Below are positions 1 to 6,706 of a stretch of 13,633 bases of DNA, one piece after another. The notes beneath the pieces were generated by a model. The model saw nothing but the letters and a program-made list of their open reading frames with translations, did no database searches and was not told the origin of the DNA. Each line of letters begins with the position of its first letter. The first letter of the stretch is position 1. The stretch is from CBFCZU01 sp965602635 (lineage in GTDB: Bacteria; Planctomycetota; Phycisphaerae; SM23-33). The position numbers and the translations under genes are program-made. The stretch covers positions 1 through 13,633 of the forward strand of contig CBFCZU010000118.1 in assembly GCA_965602635.1 (NCBI GenBank). Direction: 5' to 3'.

Positions 1-1037
1 ATCCGCGCCCCGCCGCCGGACATGATCTTCACCGCCTCGGAGCGGCTGGCCCAGTTGACGTCGCCGGGGAAGGTGTGAGCCAGGGCCGAGTAGGCCGCGG
101 CGAACTCGCAGGCCTCGCCCGGCGGGACGTCGCTCAGCAGGCCGGAGATAATGGCCGAGGCGAAGCTGTCCCCGCCGCCGACGCGGTCAACGATCTCCAG
201 GTCCTCGTAAACCCGGCTGAGGTGGAACTCCTTCCCGTCGAACAGCAGCGTCCGCCAGTCGTTGAGCAGCCCGGTCTTGGCGTTGCGCAGCGTCGTGCCG
301 ACCATGCGGATGTTCGCGAACCGCTTCGTCGCCTCGCGGACCACGTCCTTGTAGCTCTCGGGGTCGAGCTTGGAGTAGGCCTCGCCCGCGCCCTTGGCCG
401 CGATGCCCAGGCACTTCTCGAAGTCCTCCTCGTTGCCGATGAGCACGTCCACGAACGGGACGATCTTCTCGTTGGCCTGGCGGGCCTGTTCGGGCGTCCA
501 CAGCTTGCCGCGGTAGTTCAGGTCGTAGCTCGTCCGGACGCCCGCCTCGGACGCCAGGCGGAAAGCCTCCCGCACGGTCTCGGCCAGCACCGGCGACAGG
601 GCGGGCGTGATGCCGCTGACGTGCAGCCACCGGCAGCGCGACAGCAGAGCGGGCCAATCGACCATGTCGGCGGTCATCTGGCTGATGGCCGTGTGGCCCC
701 GGTCGTAGGTCACCGCGCTGGCCCGCGGGCCGACGCCCACCTCCAGGTGGTAGAAGCCGTTCCTCAGCCGCCCGACGCCGTCGAAGGCCTCCCACACGAC
801 GTTGGAGGTGTCCACGCCGTGGCGGCGGGCGTGCTCGACGATCAGCCGGCCCGACCAGTTATCGACCAGGCGCGACACCCAGGCCGTGCGCAGCCCCAGG
901 CGGGCCGCGTTGACCGCGACGTTCCACTCGGCGCCGCCGACCGAGACGTCCAGGCTCGTCGCCTGCTCCAGCCGCATGTGACCCGGCGGCGACAGCCGAA
1001 CCATCGCCTCGCCGAAGGTGATGAGGTCGTATTCCAT
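1..1037 (-). CDS. kdgK: 2-keto-3-deoxygluconate kinase-type PfkB sugar kinase, 3' end cut by window edge
   Basis: This gene reads leftwards from ATG at 1037-1035 and is still open at the edge after 345 codons, so only a few C-terminal residues should be missing. The frame begins MEYDLITFGEAMVRLSP, the usual N-terminus of ribokinase/PfkB carbohydrate kinases. It has the substrate-side GGAEWNVAVNAARLG at about 34-48 and YDLNYRGKLW at 171-180. The PfkB signature DRVGGGDSFASA is at 284-295, with D290 as expected catalytic base and GGGD as anion hole. The family phosphorylates 2-keto-3-deoxygluconate, or its galactose epimer, with ATP in the cytoplasm. A strong GGAGGA Shine-Dalgarno sits 7 nt before the ATG. 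The start lies 26 nt after the dgoD stop, so the two are probably co-transcribed, and the kinase would use the dehydratase product. KDG and KDGal specificity cannot be separated by eye; fructokinase or ribokinase is less likely given the context. Confidence 0.9.
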   Translation of the reverse strand, partial: MEYDLITFGEAMVRLSPPGHMRLEQATSLDVSVGGAEWNVAVNAARLGLRTAWVSRLVDNWSGRLIVEHARRHGVDTSNVVWEAFDGVGRLRNGFYHLEVGVGPRASAVTYDRGHTAISQMTADMVDWPALLSRCRWLHVSGITPALSPVLAETVREAFRLASEAGVRTSYDLNYRGKLWTPEQARQANEKIVPFVDVLIGNEEDFEKCLGIAAKGAGEAYSKLDPESYKDVVREATKRFANIRMVGTTLRNAKTGLLNDWRTLLFDGKEFHLSRVYEDLEIVDRVGGGDSFASAIISGLLSDVPPGEACEFAAAYSALAHTFPGDVNWASRSEAVKIMSGGGAR

Positions 1038-1063
1038 CGTCTATCCTCCACGGGCCCGGCGGA

Positions 1064-2179
1064 TCACCAGTCGGCCGGGGAGCCGTCGTCGTGTGTCCAG
1101 CGCGGCGTCTCCCACCCGCCGTCGTATATCTTCTCCGCCACCGCGTCCTCATCCACCTCGATGCCCAGCCCCGGCCCGGCGGGCACCTCGACGTGGCCCT
1201 CGGACAGGACGAACGGCTCGGCCAGGTAGCCTTCGCCGAGGGTGACGTACTCCTGGCAGAGGAAGTTGGGCACGGCCGCATCCACCTGAAGGCACGCCGC
1301 AAGCGAGATCGGCCCCAGCGGGCAGTGCGGCGCCAACGACGCGTAGTGGGCCTCGCCCATGGCGGCGATCTTCCGCACCTCGGATATCCCGCCGGCGTGC
1401 GAGACGTCCGGCTGGAGGACGGCGGCGGCCTGCTTGGCCAGCACCTCCCGGAAGCCCCACTTCGTGAACAGCCGCTCGCCGGTGGCGATGGGCACGGTCG
1501 TGCTGCGGGCGATCGTCGCCATCGCGTCAACGTTCTCGGGCAGGCAGGGCTCTTCGATGAACATGGGGCAGTGCGGCTCGAGCGCCTTGGCCAGCCGCAC
1601 GGCCATCGCCGGGCTGACCCGGCCGTGGAAGTCCAGGGCGATGTCCACCGCCTTCCCCACGGTCTCGCGCAGCGAGGCCACGCGCTGAACCACCTCGTCG
1701 AGGAACTCGGGGCTCTCGATGAACCCCACGGCCTTGAATGGGGTGGTCTTGACGGCGGTGAGGCCCTTGCGGAGGTTCTCCTTGCCGGCCTCGACGTAGT
1801 CGCCCCAGGTCTCGCCGTACACGTGTCCGTACATGCGGATCCTGTCGCGGACGCGCCCGCCCAGGAGCTGGTGAACGGGCACGCCGAGCCACTTGCCGGT
1901 GATGTCCCACATGGCCTGCTCGACGCCGCTGAGGGCGCTGCACAGCACGGGCCCGCCGCGGTAGAACCCCCCGCGATAGAGCACCTGCCAGTGGTACTCG
2001 ATGCGGCGCGGGTCCTGGCCGATGAGGTACCGGCCCATCTCAGCGACGGCGGCGGCGACGGTGCGCGACCAGCCCTCGACGATCGGCTCGCCCCAGCCGA
2101 CGACGCCCTCGTCGGTGTGCATCTTCAGGAACACCCACCGGGGCTTGACGAAGAAGGTTTCGAGCTTTGTGATTTTCAC
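1064..2179 (-). CDS. dgoD: D-galactonate dehydratase (enolase superfamily)
   Basis: This 371-residue protein closely resembles E. coli galactonate dehydratase along its whole length, starting MKITKLETFFVKPRWVFLKM. The expected active-site residues fall at the same numbers as in the E. coli enzyme: metal ligands D183, E209 and E235, the general acid/base residues H185 and H285 (in DFHGR and LAPHCPLGP), and E310. The known reaction is Mg-dependent loss of water from D-galactonate to give 2-keto-3-deoxy-D-galactonate in the cytoplasm. The start is GTG at 2179-2177, preceded by GAGGG about 10 nt upstream; an ATG at 2196 is out of frame. The stop lies 26 nt before the kinase start, and the next gene upstream ends 43 nt away. 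Related acid-sugar dehydratases of the superfamily remain possible, but this much conservation favours galactonate. Confidence 0.93.
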   Translation of the reverse strand: MKITKLETFFVKPRWVFLKMHTDEGVVGWGEPIVEGWSRTVAAAVAEMGRYLIGQDPRRIEYHWQVLYRGGFYRGGPVLCSALSGVEQAMWDITGKWLGVPVHQLLGGRVRDRIRMYGHVYGETWGDYVEAGKENLRKGLTAVKTTPFKAVGFIESPEFLDEVVQRVASLRETVGKAVDIALDFHGRVSPAMAVRLAKALEPHCPMFIEEPCLPENVDAMATIARSTTVPIATGERLFTKWGFREVLAKQAAAVLQPDVSHAGGISEVRKIAAMGEAHYASLAPHCPLGPISLAACLQVDAAVPNFLCQEYVTLGEGYLAEPFVLSEGHVEVPAGPGLGIEVDEDAVAEKIYDGGWETPRWTHDDGSPADW

Positions 2180-2222
2180 GGTTTCGTTTCCCTCATGGCG
2201 CCCGGCCTCGGGGCCCGGGGGC

Positions 2223-3896
2223 CTACCGGGCGGCCTTGCTCAGCAGCTTCTCCATGGCCGGGCAGGCCTCGGAGACCTGGCGGGCGGATCGCACCGTCAC
2301 CGTCGGGATCGCGCCCAGGTCCACGTGCAGTTTCATTCGTAGTTCCGCCTCCGGCGACTCCCCGCCGAGGTGCGAGTAGCCGAACGACCGGCACCATCGC
2401 CCGAAGAGGTACTCGCACACGGGGGTCCTACCCGTGCGCTCGAGCCCGTCGATGTTCTCCCGCCCGCTGCTCTTGAACAGGTGCACCTGGGCGACCGACT
2501 CGCCCTGCATGACGATCTCGTTGCGCCCCTCGCCGCCCACGACCAGGCCTTGCTTGATCGCACCGATGTCGGCGATGAGGCGCTTGATGCCCTCGGTCGG
2601 CGTGACCGCCTCCACCAGGCATCGCCTCAGGTTCCAGGTGTTCATCGACACGTCGAGGAAGACAACGTCGAGGTCGAGGTCCTTCACGGCCTCGGCCACG
2701 TTCTCGGTCAGGATCGATCGCCAGATGGACAGGGCGGGGTGGATCTTGACCATCGTCTTCTTGTCCTGGTGGCGGAGCCGGCCGGCGTTGGACTCGGGCA
2801 CCTGCCTGGTGCCGCCGCCGTGCCAGACCCATCCCTGGACGCGCCCGTCGGCGGCGTCGCGGTACTGAAAGTCGCGCACGAGCGCGTAGGTCGGGTGGGT
2901 CGGGTCCATGTCGATGGCGTTGAAGTGCGGCATGACGCGGAAGCCCATGGCCCGGGCCTGGCGGACGAACCGCCTTCCCTTCGCGCCGGCGCGGTAGGTG
3001 GGGTAGTTGACGTCGTAGGGGTCCTTCCGCCAGCGCGGCACGTGCAGCAGGACGGTGCGGGGGCCGAGCCGCTTGGCGAGTGCCTTGAGTATGTCCGCGT
3101 CGCAGGGGCACCAGCTCAGCGCCAGGCGGAGGTCGGCCAGCCAGTCGGCCCGGGCGGCGTCGCGCAGGTCGTATGCCTCCTCCAGCCAGCGGCGATACGC
3201 CCCGGCCGGCCGCTTCCACCCGCCGCGATAGACGTTGATCCGCCACGTCAGCCCCCCGGCCGAGAGGTTGTCGTCAAGCGGGCCGTAGGCCTCCGTCTCG
3301 AAGCCCAGCCGCCGGGCGTCGTCGGCGCGCCCCACGAGCAGGTTCTTGTAGCGGTACCGGTCGTCGCGGCAGTGGACCCAGAGCCCGCCGCCTTCCCCCT
3401 GGAGGATGGCCAGCCCCGCCTCCCATGACTGCGGCCAGTTCCAGAAGGTGTTGCGGATCAGCGGGTCCTCCAGCGGCAGGTGGACTCCCTGCCAGAACGG
3501 GGCGACCAGCTCCAGCTCGCGCCCGACCCCGCCGAGGGTCCATCGGCAAGCCCGCAGCCCCGGGCGCGAGGTGCAGCCGCCGGGCTCGACGAGAATGTCG
3601 CCGCTGGCGGTGTCCTCGGAGAACGTGATGACCCCGTCCCCGTGCCAGCCTTCGATGCGGACCTCCGCCCGGGTGTCGTTGATGCGCAGGTTCGTCACGC
3701 GGTCGCCCGCCTCGGTGCCCAGCGGCAGGACCTCCCCGCCGCAAAAGGCCAGCTCCATCGCAGGGGCGCCCTTGCGTTGGCGCAGGTATGTCCGGCCGTC
3801 CAGCTTGCTGACCAGCGAGGTGATCACCCCGCCCGCGATGACAGCCTTCAGCGTCCTGGTCTCAAGGCGAATGCGGCTCTTCTCGACACGCAGCAT
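2223..3896 (-). CDS. DUF6259-like glycoside-hydrolase-type protein
   Basis: This is a 557-residue protein read from ATG at 3896, chosen because GGGAGGA ends 6 nt upstream; the frame stays open to 4109, but that extension looks non-coding. Residues 1-230 look like a beta-sandwich of the kind that precedes GH barrels (RIRLETRTLKAVIAGGVITS, VAPFWQGVHLPL, GLWVHCRDDRYRYKN). Residues about 255-540 look like a TIM barrel, with HFNAIDMDPTHPTY at 324-337, VVFLDVSMNTWN at 411-422 and LVVGGEGRNE at 451-460. D415 and E456 are the likeliest catalytic pair. No signal peptide is visible, so it should act in the cytoplasm on an imported glycoside. It is first in the operon with dgoD and kdgK, suggesting it releases the sugar or sugar acid they process. 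The DUF6259 name rests on the overall pattern; the activity is unknown. Confidence 0.85.
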   Translation of the reverse strand: MLRVEKSRIRLETRTLKAVIAGGVITSLVSKLDGRTYLRQRKGAPAMELAFCGGEVLPLGTEAGDRVTNLRINDTRAEVRIEGWHGDGVITFSEDTASGDILVEPGGCTSRPGLRACRWTLGGVGRELELVAPFWQGVHLPLEDPLIRNTFWNWPQSWEAGLAILQGEGGGLWVHCRDDRYRYKNLLVGRADDARRLGFETEAYGPLDDNLSAGGLTWRINVYRGGWKRPAGAYRRWLEEAYDLRDAARADWLADLRLALSWCPCDADILKALAKRLGPRTVLLHVPRWRKDPYDVNYPTYRAGAKGRRFVRQARAMGFRVMPHFNAIDMDPTHPTYALVRDFQYRDAADGRVQGWVWHGGGTRQVPESNAGRLRHQDKKTMVKIHPALSIWRSILTENVAEAVKDLDLDVVFLDVSMNTWNLRRCLVEAVTPTEGIKRLIADIGAIKQGLVVGGEGRNEIVMQGESVAQVHLFKSSGRENIDGLERTGRTPVCEYLFGRWCRSFGYSHLGGESPEAELRMKLHVDLGAIPTVTVRSARQVSEACPAMEKLLSKAAR

Positions 3897-3965
3897 CTTG
3901 GTCCTCCCGCGTGGTGATAACGTAAGCCGGCAGCGCCTCATCGCCGCCGCTCGCAAGTGCCCGCC

Positions 3966-3994
3966 AACATCCATGAATGAGGGCCTTCCGTCAA
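3966..3994 (-). promoter_or_regulatory. Candidate promoter of the hydrolase-dgoD-kdgK operon
   Basis: On the minus strand TTGACG (3994-3989) is followed after 17 nt by GATGTT (3971-3966). The -35 box matches consensus at 5 of 6 positions and the -10 at only 3 of 6, so this is weak evidence. It would give a leader of about 60 nt ahead of the ATG at 3896. Confidence 0.25.
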
Positions 3995-4043
3995 CCGCCA
4001 ATTCCCAAACGGCGGCCGGTGGAAGAGCTCCCCTTTGCCGCCC

Positions 4044-4074
4044 CGCAGGCCGGCAACAGGCGGGCGCAGGCCGG
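4044..4074. repeat. 10-bp direct repeat spaced 21 bp in the divergent control region
   Basis: CGCAGGCCGG occurs at 4044-4053 and again at 4065-4074, and the match extends to CGCAGGCCGGYAA. The offset is 21 bp, two helical turns, so both copies face the same side of the DNA. The second copy ends 7 bp before a candidate -35 box. Paired direct half-sites at this spacing are typical of AraC-family activators, so this may be a regulator site serving both operons. Chance G+C-rich repetition is the alternative. Confidence 0.4.
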
Positions 4075-4081
4075 TAAGGCC

Positions 4082-4110
4082 TTGATAGTGCGGCAGTTTC
4101 GGGCCACAAT
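4082..4110 (+). promoter_or_regulatory. Candidate promoter of the ABC importer operon
   Basis: TTGATA (4082-4087) and CACAAT (4105-4110) are separated by exactly 17 nt and match the sigma-70 consensus at 5/6 and 4/6. The -10 overlaps the ATG at 4109. If this promoter is real, the transcript starts near 4117 and translation would begin at the in-frame ATG at 4124, nearly leaderless. Confidence 0.3.
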
Positions 4111-5287
4111 GTCGTTCAAACCAATGCGGGCGGTTTCCCCCAGAACGGCGCGAGGCATCGACACGTTCACCAGCGTGCTGTTCGTCCTGCCTAATTTCAT
4201 TGGCGTGCTGGTCTTCGTGGTGCTTCCGGTGACCGCCAGCCTGGTGCTGGGGTTCTGCAAGTGGAGCGGCAACCGGCTTGAGCTCAGCGCGATCGACTGG
4301 ATGGGCCTGGCCAACTTCACCAAGCTGCTGGGGTTCACGACGGACGCCCCGGCCGTGGCGGTGGTCGGGGGGATAGCGCTGGCGGTCGGGCTCGTCGCGG
4401 CGGTGGTGCTGGCCCTTCGGCAACGCTCGGCCTGGGGTCGTCCCGCCCGGTGGGCTGCTGCGGCGGCGGTGCTGGCGATGGCCTGGGGCGTGCGGCGCTA
4501 CTGGGCCGGCGTGATCGATCCGCAGGCGAGCGACCCGCTGTTCTGGCAGGCGCTGTGGAACTCGCTGGTGCTGATGACCTGGGGCGTCGGCGGGCGGATC
4601 GTGCTGTGCCTGGCCATGGCGATGCTGCTCAACCAGCGGCTGCGCGAGATCGTGCTGCACCGGACGATCTACTTCCTGCCGACGATCTCCTCGGCCATCG
4701 CGTTGTACATCCTCTGGCAGGCGCTCTATCACCCGGACATCGGCGTGATCAACCAGTCGCTGGTGGCGATGCGCGACGCGATGAACGGGCTGGTCGACAC
4801 CTTCGGTGGGCCGGCGGGCTGGATCACCTGGCAGCCGCCGAACTGGCTCGGCGAGATCAGCACCGCCAAGCCGGCGTTCATCATCATGGGCTGGTGGCAC
4901 CAGATGGGCGGGCTGCCGATGCTGCTGTACCTGGCGGCGCTTCAGGGGATACCCGAGCAGCTCTACGAGGCGGCGGAGATAGACGGCGCCAACGCCTGGC
5001 AGCGGTTCTGGTCGATCACCTGGCCGATGGTCAGCCCGACGACGTTCTTCATCCTCATCATGGGCGTGATCCGCGGCTTCCAGGGCGGTTTTCAGCAGGC
5101 GTACATCATGACGCGCGGCGGCCCGGCCGGCTCGACCACGACAGTGGACTACTTCATATACAACCGGGCGTTCTTCCAGGACCAGGACATGGGCTACGCG
5201 TCGGCGGCGGCGTGGGTGCTGTTCGCGATCATCCTGACGCTGACGCTGATCAACTGGCGATACGGCCAGCGAAAGGTGCACTATTGA
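4109..5287 (+). CDS. Sugar ABC transporter permease (MalF-like) with an extra membrane hairpin
   Basis: This is a 392-residue inner-membrane protein of the binding-protein-dependent transport family. TM1 is at about 21-48 and further helices at about 154-175, 186-205, 255-278, 311-330 and 366-384. The EAA loop that docks on the ATPase is at 287-310 (YEAAEIDGANAWQRF, ending PMVSP). Between WMGLANFTKLLG and DPLFWQALWNSLVL, normally nearly adjacent in this family, lies an added stretch (about 78-140) with two hydrophobic segments joined by the basic linker RQRSAWGRPAR. The start is uncertain: ATG 4109 has no clear Shine-Dalgarno, an in-frame GTG at 4088 has TAAGG 8 nt upstream, and ATG 4124 is also possible. 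An ATG at 3977 would add residues unlike this family. It is the first gene of the importer operon and diverges from the sugar-acid operon. Confidence 0.92.
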   Translation: MSFKPMRAVSPRTARGIDTFTSVLFVLPNFIGVLVFVVLPVTASLVLGFCKWSGNRLELSAIDWMGLANFTKLLGFTTDAPAVAVVGGIALAVGLVAAVVLALRQRSAWGRPARWAAAAAVLAMAWGVRRYWAGVIDPQASDPLFWQALWNSLVLMTWGVGGRIVLCLAMAMLLNQRLREIVLHRTIYFLPTISSAIALYILWQALYHPDIGVINQSLVAMRDAMNGLVDTFGGPAGWITWQPPNWLGEISTAKPAFIIMGWWHQMGGLPMLLYLAALQGIPEQLYEAAEIDGANAWQRFWSITWPMVSPTTFFILIMGVIRGFQGGFQQAYIMTRGGPAGSTTTVDYFIYNRAFFQDQDMGYASAAAWVLFAIILTLTLINWRYGQRKVHY

Positions 5288-5326
5288 CGCGGGCGCCTCG
5301 GGCGGCGGGCGCGCGGTGACGGAACG

Positions 5327-6697
5327 ATGCGGATCAAGTGGCGGAAATATCGGCGCGGGCGGCTGAGCCTGGCTCATGCGATGCTAGTCCGCGCGGTCCT
5401 GCTGATCGGCGCGGTGGGTATGCTCGTTCCGTTCGCCTGGATGGTCTGCACGGCGCTGAAGGACAAGCGCACGATGGCGAGGGAGCCGTACCGCTGGCTG
5501 CCGAAGATGCCGCCCGCGGCCCCGGCCGCAAAGTGGTACGTGGACTACCTGTGGGCGACCACGCCCGACTTCAAGGACGTGGTGCTGCGCGACTTCGACG
5601 AGGCCGCCCATCGCCTTCCCGGCCGGCCGACACGCCAGGGGCAGGGCAGCCTGGAGCTGGCCGTCAACTTCGACGCGCAGGACGAGCGGACGCACACCAT
5701 AGACCTGAGCGACTCCGACCGGCCGGGCGTGCCGGTCAGCATGCTGGCGTTCTGGCTGCGCGGCGACGGGTCGGGCCACCGGCTGCGCGTAAGCATCCAC
5801 GGCGACGGCTTCGTGTACAAGGGCGCCGACGACCTCCGGGCCGGGTTCGAGGGCTGGAAGGAGGTCCACTGCTTTTTCCGCCCCGAACGGTTCGACCCGC
5901 TGGGGCGCGAGGTCGTCGAGCTGCGGCGCGAGCCGGCCGGCGACGCCGGATACGTTGACCTGGCGTCCATCCGGCGGATCGAGCTGACCGTCCTGCCAGA
6001 GCCGCTGGTTGCCCGCACGTGGCAGCAGTGGACGTACTCGTTCCGCAAGGCCTGGCAGTCGATGCCGTTCGGGCGCTTCTACCTCAACAGCCTGTTCGTC
6101 TCGCTGGCGATCACGCTGGGGCAGGTGCTGACCTGCTCGCTGGCGGCGTACGCGTTCGCGCGGCTCCGCTGGCCGGGGCGGGACAAGTTCTTCCTGGCCT
6201 ACCTGGCGACGATGATGATACCCGCGGCCGTGACCATCGTGCCGACCTTCGTGCTGATGAAGATCCTCGGCTGGTTCGACACCTACCGCGCCCTGATCCT
6301 GCCGATGCTCTTCAGCGCCTACGGCACGTTCATGCTGCGCCAGTTCTTCATGTCGCTGCCGCGCGACCTGGAGGACGCCGCCCGCATCGACGGCTGCGGC
6401 AAGCTGCGCGTCTGGCTGCACGTCATCCTGCCCCTGAGCAAGCCCGCCCTGGCGACGCTCGCGACGTTCACCTTCCTGGCGTCGTGGAGCGCGTTCCAGT
6501 GGCCGCTGTTCGCCACCCAGTCGATGCACATGAAGGTGCTGCCCATCGGGCTCAGCGCCTTCCAGGACAAGTTCTCCGTGGAATACAACCTTCTGATGGC
6601 CGCCTCGCTGATGGTGATGATCCCCACGCTGCTGGTTTTCCTGTTCAACCAGCGGTTCTTCACCCAGGGCATCCAGCTCAGCGGGATGAAGGAGTAG
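5327..6697 (+). CDS. Sugar ABC transporter permease (MalG-like) with an inserted carbohydrate-binding-like domain
   Basis: This is a 456-residue permease against about 280 for the family. TM1 is at about 18-44, followed by the usual KDKRTMAREPYRWLP. Normal permease sequence resumes at FRKAWQSMPFGRFYLNSLFVS (about 239-259) and runs through the EAA loop (348-373, EDAARIDGCGKLRVW, then ILPLSKP) to the C-terminal NQRFFTQGIQLSGMKE. Between them, about 70-232 is an insertion facing the outside. Its core (FWLRGDGSGHRLRVSIHGDG, GFEGWKEVHCFF, DLASIRRIELTV) looks like a galactose-binding/CBM11-like beta-sandwich. A weak ACGGAACG precedes the ATG, and the gene starts 39 nt after the first permease. With that permease it should form the channel. 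The function of the insert, perhaps glycan capture or docking of the binding protein, is inference. Confidence 0.92.
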   Translation: MRIKWRKYRRGRLSLAHAMLVRAVLLIGAVGMLVPFAWMVCTALKDKRTMAREPYRWLPKMPPAAPAAKWYVDYLWATTPDFKDVVLRDFDEAAHRLPGRPTRQGQGSLELAVNFDAQDERTHTIDLSDSDRPGVPVSMLAFWLRGDGSGHRLRVSIHGDGFVYKGADDLRAGFEGWKEVHCFFRPERFDPLGREVVELRREPAGDAGYVDLASIRRIELTVLPEPLVARTWQQWTYSFRKAWQSMPFGRFYLNSLFVSLAITLGQVLTCSLAAYAFARLRWPGRDKFFLAYLATMMIPAAVTIVPTFVLMKILGWFDTYRALILPMLFSAYGTFMLRQFFMSLPRDLEDAARIDGCGKLRVWLHVILPLSKPALATLATFTFLASWSAFQWPLFATQSMHMKVLPIGLSAFQDKFSVEYNLLMAASLMVMIPTLLVFLFNQRFFTQGIQLSGMKE

Positions 6698-6706
6698 GGC
6701 CGGACC

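Noticed and set aside
75..1229. A 384-codon plus-strand frame opposite the kinase and dehydratase genes
   Set aside because: It is antisense to the kdgK-type kinase frame, which has clear PfkB motifs; the composition is that of a mirror frame.
3938..5377. A 479-codon minus-strand frame opposite the first permease
   Set aside because: It is rich in His, Arg, Gln, Asp and Pro without hydrophobic core patterns; the opposite strand encodes a clear permease.
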